Source: Lithodes maja (lineage: Eukaryota; Arthropoda; Malacostraca; Decapoda; Lithodidae). From it: a DNA stretch of 64,000 bases. Numbering within the stretch: the first letter of the stretch is position 1; every line of letters starts with the position of its first letter. Both the position numbers and the translations under genes were made by a program. The notes under the pieces are model-generated. The model was not told the DNA's origin, did no database searches, and worked only from the letters and a program-made list of their open reading frames with translations. The stretch is from the NCBI GenBank assembly GCA_037953745.1, contig JBAKBP010012293.1, positions 1-64,000 of the forward strand. The letters run 5' to 3'. Of this stretch, positions 45,717 to 56,879 are shown one piece after another.

Positions 45717-46440
45717 TTAACTATGAGTGGGGACATTTCGGGTTTAAAGAGAGTGCGAGAGTAGGTTGCGAAGTTAGGTGTGTGTGTGTGTGTGTGTTAG
45801 GATTTTGATTCATAATTAGCTGATCCATCAAAACACATACTTGACCCAACCAATTAACTGTACGAGCGATAGGAATCCCGGAGTTTATAATACATTGTGA
45901 ACGAGGGATTTGGGGTAGTGGGTTTCTATGAGTTTATATTTGTTTATATTTGTTTATTTAAAAGTATTATTATTATTATTATTCTTACGTTTGTATCTGT
46001 GGTTGTTAGTGATGTTTATGAGTGGGTGTTTATGTGTGTTTTGGTATGGGTAGTTGTTGTATGCTTGTTGGCATTGCATATCATTATCTAGTTGTACTTG
46101 ATTACCTCTGCCAGCCAATATGGGCATAAATCCTAGCCCTAGCTATTATGTCGGTACTTCTCCCAGTCTTATAATGACAGGACACTATACACCAGTCTCC
46201 TTGTTAACAAACAGACTGATTATTATACACTCCCACTCTCTCTCACACACACACACGCTATATATCTCTCTCTCACTCACACACACAAACTTTTTTTTTT
46301 CTACTAAAAAAAAAAAAAAAAAAAATAGAAGGTCCCACCCCTTTCCCATTCTTAAGTAAGCCATTTTAGATTTACAGAAGAGTGACCATTACTTGCATTA
46401 CTGCATGTCCACAAACATTTCAGTAATGTAAGCATGTTTC
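45717..46440. other. Spacer with simple repeats
   Basis: (GT)n near 45778-45797, (ATT)n near 45967-45982, CA and CT runs near 46231-46290, and A-run 46305-46325. No gene. Confidence 0.5.
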
Positions 46441-46444
46441 CTTC

Positions 46445-48438
46445 TATTTTTTTTTCTTTTGTTTTCCTTTTTTTTCCTTTTTTTTTTTTTTTTTTTATAT
46501 TAAGGTGACAGTTACAAAGTGGTGTACAATCTATCTTATTCTAGTTACATTGCAGTTTATCTTATTGTACCAGTACCTCCCTACAATCAACCTAGTTGTT
46601 CCCCAATTCGTCCCTCCGCCACGACCATTTCAAAGTCCAAGTCTCTCACTCTTGTCCTCTGTAGCGGGGGAGGACCTTGTACCCCTGAGACATAGGAGTG
46701 CAGACCAGAGAAGAGAGAAAGAGAGCCGGCATCTCATCCAAGTTATGACTTGGCTTCTATGCTGGCGCTTTTTCTCCGATATTTGTTCAGCTAATCTGGC
46801 ATAGAAGACACTTGCAGAAGGTCCCATACCTCCCGACGATGAGAAGACCAGAGGAGTAAAGCTTCCTTGATCCCTGTTCAAAATTCTTTCTTCATAAGCG
46901 CGTTTTTTCTCACTTTCGTTTCTCAAGTATGCCGCCTTGTGTCCTCGCTCACGATATGTTTGTGCTCTTGGGTTGAAGATTCTGATGTCGAAAAAAGCCC
47001 GTTGTCCCCTCGTCGAAAAACCTCGAGCACTTACGTCCACTCTTGCTTCATTTGAAGTATTTGCAGTATTGTGGGCCAAGCGCTGTTCGTCCATAGGCAG
47101 AAGTTCCGGTTCGATTCTGACATCATGGCACACCTCGTCCAGCATTTGTGCAGTGATGTCTCGTACTTCATCATGCCGGATACAGATGAATCCTCCTTTC
47201 TTACAAGTCATACAGTGGTCTGAGTTGTTTATTTCACCACATGCACATTTCAGCGGCAGGTTCGAAACTGGCCACCCATACCTCAAGGCTACGGCATCAT
47301 TGAATTCTTGTTTATTTAAGCTGAAGCCTTTCTCCTTTATTGGTAATGATGTGAGCCAATTTGAAGCCCCCGTGTCTTGTGCCATCTCAACTCTCATTTT
47401 CAGTTCTTCCCTACATCTGGTCTTAATTTGTTCTAGGCTATGTTTCTGTCTCTCTTCTCTGCTCTTTGTAATTTCCTGTCTTGCATTTCGTTGTTCCTCT
47501 TCGTCCACCTCATCATTTTCATTTTGCTCCCGTATTTTTTCTGTCAGAGACGTAGTAAGTTTAAGGGAATTTTGGTTCTCATGTAGTGCCGCCTTCACTG
47601 GGTTTATGATCCCCATACCTCCGAACCTTGGCGGAAGAGCTAATAGATCTCTTAGCTCTTGCGTGACGCCTTCCATCTCTGTTAGGGCCGGTATGAATGT
47701 TCCTCTGATTGCTTCTTCAAGCGGTTGGAGCATCTGTCTAATGCCAGGCACTGTTCTCATAAGAAAGGTCCATCTGTGCTTAACACCATATGTGAAGGCA
47801 GTATATGCAGCATGTGGTTCAGATTTCGCAATGTCTGCCAGGGTTTTCACTTCCTTTACCCACTCTGCTACCTTTTTTCGCACATAGTCTCTCTTGCATT
47901 CTTCTGTGCCTATTACTGCTCCCAAATGGCGTTGACCCTCCTTTGTAATCTTCACTCCTGTCCCATCAAAAGTCTGCACCGCTTCTTCATACTTGTTTTC
48001 TTTCACTATTAGTACAGATTTACTAGCATTCGGATGGTACCCAATGACTTCGCCTACCGATTGTACTCTCCGCCACCATTCTTTGAGATCCCCTATTTTT
48101 CCTGCACCTGTGAGGTCATCTGCATACGCCACTTGTTTCACTCGGGTTACCTCATGTTTTATTTTCTGCTGCAGAATTGATAGTGCCAGTGCGTACATTG
48201 CCATTGCCACTGGATCTCCTTGCGTTGTTCCTTCATTTGATTTGAGAATTTTCATTTCTTCCTTCTTTGTGCTTCCAACTATATACAGGTTAGCTGGCTC
48301 CTTATAAGTATTTTCTATGTACTTTGCGATGCTCGGGCATTTGATCTTGATGTTGTGAATAGCTGCCTCCCTATTAATGGTGTTAAAGGCATTTGTTGCA
48401 TCCACTAGCAGTACCGCTTCACACACACAAACACACAC
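46445..48438 (-). mobile_element. Non-LTR-type RT with zinc finger and nuclease-like C-terminus
   Basis: The minus-strand frame 48438-46630 has 602 codons without a stop. The first residues come from a (CA)n tract, so the true N-terminus, with RT fingers, is missing. Motif A is LLVDATNAFNTIN (residues 10-22), motif B NEGTTQGDPVAMAMY (68-82), motif C YADD (105-108). A conserved thumb region follows (RHLGAVIG, PPRFGGMGI). Residues 398-412 form a CxC-x7-H-x3-C finger. Residues 467-545 carry RVDVSARGF, AFFDIRIFNP and ESEKKRAYEERI, which resemble PD-(D/E)XK nuclease spacing, then FTPLVFSSSGGMG. RT followed by a CCHC finger and a restriction-like nuclease is the plan of R2/R4-type elements. A purine-rich tail lies at 46445-46500. 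The nuclease call is inference. Confidence 0.82.
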
Positions 48439-48492
48439 ACGTTATCTCCCTCTCAAACACACACACACTCTCTCCCTCTCTCTCTCTCTGTG
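48420..48492. repeat. (CA)n and (CT)n microsatellites
   Basis: CA and CT runs abut the 5' end of the RT element. Confidence 0.9.
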
Positions 48493-48599
48493 ATAATGAC
48501 AGCCAGTGGTTGTGTTGGTATAGGCTGGTGGAGGTAGTTCGTGTTATTAACCATCTTCCGGCTTTACCAAATGAAACCCTGGCACCGCTACCATGGTCG

Positions 48600-48832
48600 T
48601 TTATACGTTCGGTTCGGTTTGCTTCAGATTGGTTTTGTTTGGTTCGATTTGGTTCCGTTTGGTTCAGATTGGTTTCGTTCAGTTCAGTTTGGTTCTGTTT
48701 GCTTCACATTGGTTCCGGTCAGTTCAGTTTGGTTCCGTTAGATTCAGATTGGTTCCGTTCAGTTCAGTTTGGTTCTGTTTGACTCAGATTCTCTCTGTTT
48801 AGTTCAGTTTGGTTCTGCTCTGCTGAATTCGT
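48600..48832. repeat. Degenerate minisatellite built on GGTTC units
   Basis: Imperfect units of CAGATTGGTTCCGTT and CAGTTCAGTTTGGTTCTG repeat about five to six times. Apparent frames rich in Trp-Phe are by-products. Confidence 0.85.
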
Positions 48833-50005
48833 TTCAATTTGTAGGTGGCACGCAGAGGGACGCTCAATGGTAGCATACTATAAAGAAGGTTTGGAAGAAA
48901 CTGTATACTATGTGTGTCCAATATAAAACATAGACTGAAACAACATCTGTACCCATAATCAGAGTGAAATGTTCGTTCTGTATAACAATATGAACACATG
49001 TTTATGCCTTGGGAAATTAAAAACAGTTATTGTTAATTCATACTTTGAACAAAATCAACCATACTAAATTCTTGGTACAGTTACGCTCATATCGTTCCCA
49101 TCTCCTTAACACATATCAGAACACAATGAAAAGGCCGGAAGCGTCTATGTATTATAATACATAAGTGATGATGGTATTTGTTGGGACGGGAGGGACTGGT
49201 TGGCTTATTAATTAGTCAAACAATTTAATGAATAATTCATCTAGTTAACATAATCAGGAATAGTCACGAGTTTCAATCCCATTGGAGATTATCATTCAAT
49301 GAGATTAAGTAATCTTTGACTCCGAAATTGATTTAATTGGAGGATATTAGTCTCTAGTTAGTATTTGTATAAGATAAACTACTTTTGTACCAATTACTAA
49401 TTAATACACACACACACACACACAGACACACACACACACTAAGCCATGAAGCAATACATTTTTTTGTCGTCTTAATTAACTTCTCCCTTTGTAATCTAAA
49501 AAAGTCTCTTAAATTTTATCACTAATACAATTTTCTCTCAAGAACCTGAAATAATTGAATTCCCTCCAACTAACACCTTTCTCTCTGACAACTAGCTCAG
49601 TCTCTATCCAATCCATGAATTCTTCCAATTTATCATAATGTTACTAATCACATTTACTTTCATTATTCATATACTTAGCTATTGGCCTTCGTGAAGTGTT
49701 AGGTCACCTCACTAGTAGAACAATCTATCTTGATTTACTTAAAACAGATGTATTTATCCAACAATCTTATATTATATACTCTGCATATAGTTTCTTTGTT
49801 TTTCTTGTAAGGACATGCATATTAATCAATACTGATTGAACGTTGTATGTAAGTTCTAGGGGGATGACACTCTACACTTTCGAGGTTACACTTAGCACTT
49901 CCAATGATACGGCACTTCCGTGGTACTTCCGACGAGGTTCTTGGCCGAGGTAGTAGTCCTGTCGTGTGTTGATGACCGCAGGATGGAAGATGTTGCAGAA
50001 GTCTT
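48833..50005. other. AT-rich spacer
   Basis: (CA)n at about 49404-49438. No gene or named repeat. Confidence 0.4.
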
Positions 50006-50009
50006 CGGC

Positions 50010-50310
50010 TTAGGGTCTTGAATGAATATGTTCCGTTATACCGTTATACCAGTGTTATACGTAACTTATCATCGGATTAAAATGAGGAGAATTTATACCA
50101 GGTTGTACTGTCTCGCTCAACTAACCTGACCTTCATAATAGTTTAATTAAGAACCTTCCAGTACTCTTGGGTTTGGAGTCTTGAATGAATATGAATCTGT
50201 TCTGCCAGTGCTATACATATCATATCATCGGACTAACGTAATATGGTTGTTATGAAACGTCTCTTAACTGTCCTGACCTTGATAAGAATCTTTCAAGGAA
50301 TTTTGGATGG
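50010..50310. repeat. Degenerate tandem duplication
   Basis: Two diverged units of about 150 bp share GTCTTGAATGAATATG, CATCGGA and CTGACCTT in the same order. A third, weaker unit may follow to about 50420. Confidence 0.5.
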
Positions 50311-50419
50311 GTTTATTTGGGCCTTTTACGCATACGTTTCTTAATGCCAGTGCCTGGGACAACGTACCGTATGGACTCTATGCAGAGTGCCATTATGTAA
50401 TTGCTACGTATCTTTCGAG

Positions 50420-51140
50420 CCCTAACTTATAAGAAGCCATTTGCCAGTGCGTGAACTTCTTATAAGTACCAGAATGGTGTCGGGTTACTGGCTAAAGCGC
50501 ACATCAGTACAGCTTTCTTTAGCGACAGTAATTCCTAATAATCGAGGAGGAAGAAATAATATTGGGTTGCCACCATGGTGACCCAATAACAATTCCTTTG
50601 ATAAGCCAAGATCTAAAAATCCTCGATAAACCTTTATATGCCAGTGCTTTAATAGCTTAAATCTTCCAGCTCTTAAAATATTTTCCAATGAAGTATGTTT
50701 TAAGAGCATTCCAACTGTTGTAGATCTTAACTTTGCCTGTCATAGTCTTACCTCTTCTGGCGTTTCTCCCGGTGTCCCTTCTCCGGGTAAGAAGGGCTGT
50801 TGTGCTGGGAGGAGGTCCTGGGGCGGCTGGGGTAGCCCCTCGGAATTTCTCTATCACGGTAGTGATGCTGCTTGGAGGAAGAAAGACGCAAGGAGAAGTA
50901 TGATTTATACAAGTTTTTACTTGCCTTGCCTTCCTTGTTGTTCTTCTTTCTCCTGTCACCACTTGAGTTGTTTATCGTGATGTTTATGTCTTTTCTGGGT
51001 GTTGGAGGGAGTGCGGGCGTGACAGAGGCGACTCAGGCATATTCTAGTGGTGTGGCGCTTAGGGCTTCCTTCCTCGGTGGTGTGGTGGCACAGGTGGTAA
51101 TTACACTTTGTGGTGGTGTGGTGTTTTCATCTTTCTTTCT
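50420..51140. other. Unassigned region
   Basis: A 104-codon plus-strand frame at 50872-51186 and a minus-strand frame at 50657-50962 have no recognisable domain and overlap each other. I do not call either a gene. Confidence 0.35.
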
Positions 51141-51148
51141 TTTTATTT

Positions 51149-51149
<1 letters not shown>

Positions 51150-51182
<33 letters not shown>
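51150..51182. repeat. (TA)n microsatellite
   Basis: A plain run of TA units. Confidence 0.95.
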
Positions 51183-51188
<6 letters not shown>

Positions 51189-51314
51189 GTAATTAATTTT
51201 GCCAACTATTAGGATGGTATTGGGTGAGCAGTAAAGAGTATCCAGTTGTTAGTAGAGCACAGGTAAACTATAATTTACGCTCCCTCGTTAGCTTGGTCAA
51301 CCCAGCCAACTTAA

Positions 51315-51541
51315 CCCTCTCCGACATATGACGCGATTTTGAGCCGATTAGGGATACTTTAAAGCCTTTGTTACCATCAGGGGTATTTAGAAACCTTTAG
51401 TTTAGTTACTTCAACCTCTGCAGTTGTCTTTGAGTTAGCTGTGGGCAGAAAACTAATTTTGGAGAGGTAATTATAAGAGTGAGATAACTCTATTTCTTAT
51501 TGCTAATCTGGCAACCTCTACATCATATGAGTCTGAAGGGG
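51315..51541. mobile_element. TTAA-flanked MITE, family M7
   Basis: Ends CCCTCTCCGACATATGA and the approximate inverse TCATATGAGTCTGAAGGGG, 227 bp, flanked by TTAA at 51311-51314 and 51542-51545. The right TTAA is shared with the next element. Confidence 0.78.
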
Positions 51542-51545
51542 TTAA

Positions 51546-51842
51546 ATGGGGATGGTTGGTTTCTCTGAGCTCCTTTCCCCCTCGTATTTACCCCATTCGC
51601 TTTTGAGATTAAAAGACGTTCGCCCCATTAGTTTGGCGATTTTGAGAACTTTCGATCCATGTCTGTCAAGACCTCTCGTCAATTTTTGTCCTTGCGAGCG
51701 ATAGCGAGCCTGTAATTTATGAGGAATCGGCCTTCAATCGGGACATTTTTCTACCGAAAACTGTACACATTTATCTTAAAAGTGGCTGGGGGTGTAATGT
51801 TAAGCTTGATGGAGGTCTAGGGAACAAATTAAAATTCTCCCC
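51546..51842 (+). mobile_element. M2 MITE abutting M7
   Basis: Contains GCGAGCGATAGCGAGCC and GATGGAGGTCTAGGGA as in the other M2 copies. TTAA flanks it at 51542-51545 and 51843-51846. The internal hairpin is decayed. Confidence 0.85.
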
Positions 51843-52306
51843 TTAAGGTACTGGGTAAAGTTGTATGGAAGAGATTTACAAGGAGTTGTCTATACTTGCA
51901 ACAATAGAAGCTAACATAATGAACACTTGATCTATATTTATTTTATCCACCGTCATCTTGTGCGGTTAACCTTTTATATACGATGGCGATTTGTGTTATT
52001 AGACTACCATAAGATAATGATATTATTTAATATTTGAAAATGTAATTTCGGGCTGACAATAAGTTTACAATTTTTGAAGTTAACATACCGTACTATTCTA
52101 AAGATGAACACAAAACAAAACAAAATATGATCATCAACCAATGGGAATGAATAATAAGATATATTGTGAGGCGACCGATAGTCAGCGAGTGGGTGGGGGA
52201 GGGGGTTGTGTTGGTGGTGGCAGGAAGCCAGAAGGGTAAGGTACATGTGGTAGAAAAATGAAAGCCATAGGTCCAGTCGTTTCGCTGCTACGATTTTGTT
52301 CGGCGA

Positions 52307-52368
52307 GTCCGTATATATACGGACCTGGCACTGGGCGTGACAAGACCCTAGTCCGTATATATACAGAC
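52307..52368. repeat. Paired palindrome GTCCGTATATATACGGAC
   Basis: An 18-bp perfect palindrome (52307-52324) and a second copy with one mismatch (52351-52368), each followed by CTGGCACT. Function unknown. Confidence 0.8.
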
Positions 52369-52390
52369 CTGGCACTCTGCGGGTTAATAC

Positions 52391-52498
52391 CAGTAACTCC
52401 CCAAATAAAATTAATGAAAGCATGTGATTCTCCCAGGATTCGAACCCAGGTGATCACATATAGAACGTACACACTCTAACCATTACACCAGCATGTCA
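52391..52498 (-). repeat. tRNA-derived SINE, family with ACATGCTTTC body
   Basis: On the minus strand: A-box-like TGGTGTAATGGTTAGAGTG, B box GGTTCGAATCC, then the body CACATGCTTTCATTAATTTT. The same arrangement occurs on the plus strand at 61851-61955. Confidence 0.68.
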
Positions 52499-52742
52499 GT
52501 ATATAATTATTACGTTATATTAAGAGATATGAATAGCTAAAGTATACGACCAAACTGCAAACTGAGGGCAAAATTCATGCAAATATGTTTCTAAGCGTTA
52601 TCAGATTATAAGGTCACATTGACGAGCAGGCTTGGGAAGGAGACGAGAGGAGAAGCGATGGTGAGAATATTGTATGTGTGTGTGTGTTAGACAGAGAGAG
52701 AGAGAGTTCGGAATTTTGTCAGGACCCTAATGGTACAAAGGA

Positions 52743-53046
52743 ACAATAAACTACTAACTATACAGTATATATTATTGTAGGAATAAACTACTAACTATAC
52801 AGTATATATTATTGTAGGAATAAACTACTAACTATACAGTATATATTATTGTAGGAATAAACTACTAACTATACAGTATATATTATTGTAGGAATAAACT
52901 ACTAACTATACAGTATATATTATTGTAGGAATAAACTACTAACTATACAGTATATATTATTGTAGGAATAAACTACTAACTATACAGTATATATTATTGT
53001 AGGAATAAACTACTAACTATACAGTATATATTATTGTAGGAATAAA
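52743..53046. repeat. 37-bp minisatellite, about 8 units
   Basis: The unit is GAATAAACTACTAACTATAC plus AGTATATATTATTGTAG. Units are essentially identical, which suggests a recent expansion. Confidence 0.95.
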
Positions 53047-53273
53047 GGGTAGACGGGAATATGATTAGGAAGGTAATAGATAATAGCTTGTGTTGCCATG
53101 GACGACACATTGTTAATGAACAAACAAAATAATAAAATACTAAACTTATTGTAAAGAAGAAAATTAATGAAAAGTATGCATTAAAATATCGACTCGGAAA
53201 CGAGACCTGCATAATAAACTGGTGAATAGTAACCGCATGAGACGTATTGCATGCGTTAGTTAAATGTTCAACA

Positions 53274-53334
<61 letters not shown>

Positions 53335-53335
53335 C
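53274..53335. repeat. (CT)n microsatellite
   Basis: About 27 CT units, about 14 bp before the 5' junction of LINE-A copy 2. Confidence 0.95.
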
Positions 53336-53348
53336 TTTGTTTGTAAAT

Positions 53349-55600
53349 ACAGGCCACCTGTCTATCACCTACCACACCTTCCCACTCTGAACCTGTTTTG
53401 GTGACTAAATGGCATTACGATAGGGCAGACTGGGAGGGTCTTCAAGGTTTCTTTATTGATATTCCCTGGACCTCTTTCTTTTCTAATGATGCACACTCCA
53501 CCTTGAGCCACATACAAGATTTTGTAAAAATTGGAATGGAAACTTGTATTCCTCATCAAAAGTACAGTAAAAGATCTAATTCACCTAAATGGTTTGACCA
53601 TAATTGTGCTAGAGTAACTGAACAAAAAGCAATAGCCTACAATGCAAAAACTCATGAAGCCTTTAATTACTTTAGACACATCAGAAATCATGCCAAAACT
53701 GTATTAAACCTAACTAAATCAAACTTTCTCCACAAGCAGGCAAATAAACTTCTAAATAATCCAAATGATAACAAAATATTTTGGTCTACTCTTAACTCAT
53801 TTAAATCCAACTTCACTACTGCTTCATCCATTCCACCATTAAAATCTCCGACTGGCAATCTTGTAAGTGACCCACGAGGTAAAGCTAACCTTCTTGCGGA
53901 TATTTTCTCCACCAACTCAACCTTAGATGAAATAAATCAAGATGTCCCTGTACTTAATTTTAATTCGCCTGAAATTCCCTCACTTAAGATCCACACCAGA
54001 CATGTCAAAACTATTTTGCAGAATCTCTCAGTAGATAAGGCTCCTGGTCCAGATGAAATTCCTCCAATAGTACTTAAGAATTGCTCCTTGGTGCTCGCTC
54101 CTGTATTGGCAAAAAATTTCCGTCTGTGTACTCATACCTCATGCTTCCCAGTACCCTGGAAAGAAGCAAACATCCATCCAGTTCTTTAAAAAGGTGCCTC
54201 TTCAGATCCATCAAACTACAGACCAATAGCTATAACTTCCACTCTTGGTAAAGTCTTTGAAATTATATTAAATAATCACATAATTAAGCATCTTGAGAAT
54301 AATAAATTAATCAGTGACAGGCAATATGGTTTTAGACGATGTCGATCAACTGCAGACATGCTTTGCCTTCTTACGCATCAAATCAACCAAGCTACAGACC
54401 AACATGGTGAAACACATACAATAGCACTGGATATATCAAAGGCATTTGATAGAGTCTGGCATCAATCCTTATTGTCGAAGATGTCACACTACGGCCTTGC
54501 ATCATTAGTTCCACTAATTTCTTCTTATCTTCATAACAGAAAAATATGTGTAATGGTAGATGGCCTTTATTCTCAATTTCACTCAATAAATGCTGGTGTT
54601 CCCCAGGGATCAGTTTTGGCCCCAATTCGGTTCCTCATTCATATCAATGATCTCATATCTACCACTCATAATCCAATACATTCCTACGCAGATGACTCAA
54701 CACTCCACAGTTCCTTCACATTTACCAATTCTTTCACCCAACCCGATCTTATAAATTCAAAAATAAACACTGCAATTTCTCTGAACCAGGACCTTTCTAG
54801 AATTCATGGATGGGGACAAAAGAATCTAGTTTCCTTTAATGCACAGAAAACCAAATACATTTAATTTTCTAACCGACAGAATCTCACTGACTCCCATATA
54901 TTTTTGTAATGATGTAAATATTCCCACTTCCCCTAGTATTGACATTCTTGGTGTAACATTAACTACTAACTTGAGCTGGACACAGTATGTTAGAAGCATT
55001 GCTAAGAATGCCTCTAAAAAACTGGGACTCCTGTACAGAGTTCGAGAATTCTTCACTGACGAGCAGTTGGCCGTGATATATAAGTCATGTGCGTTCTCAG
55101 ATGGATTACTGTTCACCTCTGTGGGGTGGAAGTGGAGTGGTTGCATTGAGGCAGTTGGACAAAATTCAAAATAAAGCCATTAGATTAATCAATAACCCTG
55201 CAATCACACAGGACCTTCCTACATTATCCATACGAAGAAACGTTGCATCCCTTGCATTATTCTACAGATATTTTCACAGCAATTGTTCCGAGGAACTTGC
55301 TTCATTTGTGCCGCCTCTCCACATCTTTCCCCGTAGAACTAGGGCAGCTGAGAGCGCCCATGAATTTACACTTTCTTCTCCACAATGCAGAACTTCTGCT
55401 TATCAGAATTCATTTATCCCCAGAGCTACTACTCTTTGGAATTCACTTCCCTCGAATTGCTTTCCACAAACTTACAATCTACAAATGTTGAAATCCAGTT
55501 CTTACAAACATTTTATGAATGGAGGATGCCTTTAGGCACATGGACCTTTTTGTTTTATCTGTGTTTTTCCTTCCTCCGTTCATTGTCTCTTAACAAAAAA
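53349..55600 (+). pseudogene. LINE-A copy 2, 5'-truncated
   Basis: Matches 17445-19720 closely. It lacks the endonuclease. The RT frame is broken near 54185 (a change at the PVPKK block gives a stop), at about 54862, and by small indels near 54905 and 55083. Motif A (ALDISKAFDRVWH), motif B with R replacing M (VLAPIRF) and motif C (SYADDS) are still present. The A-rich tail is interrupted by T. A 9-bp gap in the RSKTHEAFN area also sets it apart from the 17407 copy. Dead, but not old. Confidence 0.9.
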
Positions 55601-55619
55601 AAAATAAAAATAAAAAAAT

Positions 55620-56105
55620 ATCTTCGATTAATTAAACCAATTTTAATTCAACAATATTTCTCGTTTGCCATTCCAGGAAGAGAAAGAGAGAGGGACCTGA
55701 AACTATAAAGAAGGGTGTATACGGTATTTTCGTTCAGCGTTACTACCTCCTAAGCCATTACTTCGTCCACATAGCAAGTCGATTTGTTTTGCTTAACCTA
55801 TGTTAGTGTAATCAAAATAATTGATGTCTCTTAATCTACCATAAATTAAACTGGTAAAATTTAACCTAACCTAACCAACCCTACCATATCCCAGAACAAC
55901 CGAAGCTAAACTTAAATGTAGCTTAACAACATAATCTTAGACCTAACATAGCTTAACCTATAATATACACTAAGCTTTGCTAAACTGCATCGTAAAACAC
56001 ACCTATACTATGTTAACTAGCCTACACCTAAACAACATTAATTACGCCTTACCCAATCTAACATATAGCACAACTTAATATAATACAACCTATATTATCT
56101 TTATA
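55620..56105. other. Spacer rich in CTAAC-like words
   Basis: From about 55790 the plus strand has many TTAACCTAACCTAAC-like words and related AC-rich stretches. Only three in a row match the arthropod telomere unit, so it is not a telomere array. Confidence 0.5.
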
Positions 56106-56108
56106 ACT

Positions 56109-56528
56109 GTGGTGATGGGCTGGTCTATCAGGGTGAGAGTTGAGCGTTCTTAGCCATACCCATAGCTTACTCTGACTGTTCCTTTTACTTATATAATTTC
56201 TAGATCTCATGTGACGGCGTCTATTCCGTGGATTGACCTCCCTACTGCCAACCTAGAATTTGGCAGATTGGGACATTTTTCCTTTTCCCCTCAACTTTCC
56301 CTTCATAATTGCTGAGGAGCACAGGGCCTTGTGTGGGGCTTTGGTTTCCAAGGCGTTTCCGCACCCTACTCAGCTCGCCGCCTGTGAGTAGCTTCGGTCA
56401 CCTTCGCTTTATTAGTGGTAAGCTGGGAGGGTTCTGTGAGGGCGCTCGGTTATGGCCTTGGCCTTGCTCGAGACCTTGGGGCTGCACGGCCAGACAGCCT
56501 GGGGAACAGCAACAACAACAACAACAAC
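56109..56528 (+). repeat. (CAA)n-tailed repeat, third copy
   Basis: Starts GTGGTGATGGGCTGGTC like the 44968 copy and ends in about six CAA units, giving the clearest start and tail of the family. Confidence 0.8.
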
Positions 56529-56755
56529 TTTATAACTAACCTGCACTAAACATTCCGTGGCCAACCGGGAATGGTAATGCTGGTGAACACATTTATGGGC
56601 GAAATTACTGTGGACCAAGTGAAGCGTTTCGTGAGCAACATCAATATACCTGATTAAATAGCCCCGTTGAAAGGTTTCGGTAGAGATAACAGGGAAGGGT
56701 ACAGTTGGGTAAATAAAGCCGGGTTACACGAGGGGTTTATATCGGAATAATAGCA

Positions 56756-56819
56756 TTATATATATATATATATATACTGTATATATATATATATATTTAT
56801 ATATATATACAGTATATAC

Positions 56820-56876
<57 letters not shown>
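56756..56876. repeat. (TA)n microsatellite
   Basis: TA units with CTG interruptions; directly precedes the Penelope-like RT. Confidence 0.95.

Positions 56877-56879
<3 letters not shown>

Noticed and set aside
46867..48307. Plus-strand Ser/Phe-rich frames
   Set aside because: Shadows of the 602-codon minus-strand RT.
48393..48802. Trp/Phe-Gly-Ser repeat protein
   Set aside because: Encoded by a degenerate GGTTC minisatellite in several frames at once.
50872..51186. 104-codon hydrophobic frame that could be a membrane protein
   Set aside because: Overlaps another frame, ends in (TA)n, and shows no family motif; cannot be supported.
55855..55880. CCTAACCTAACC, like arthropod telomere repeat
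   Set aside because: Only about three units in a region of loosely similar words; not a telomere array.
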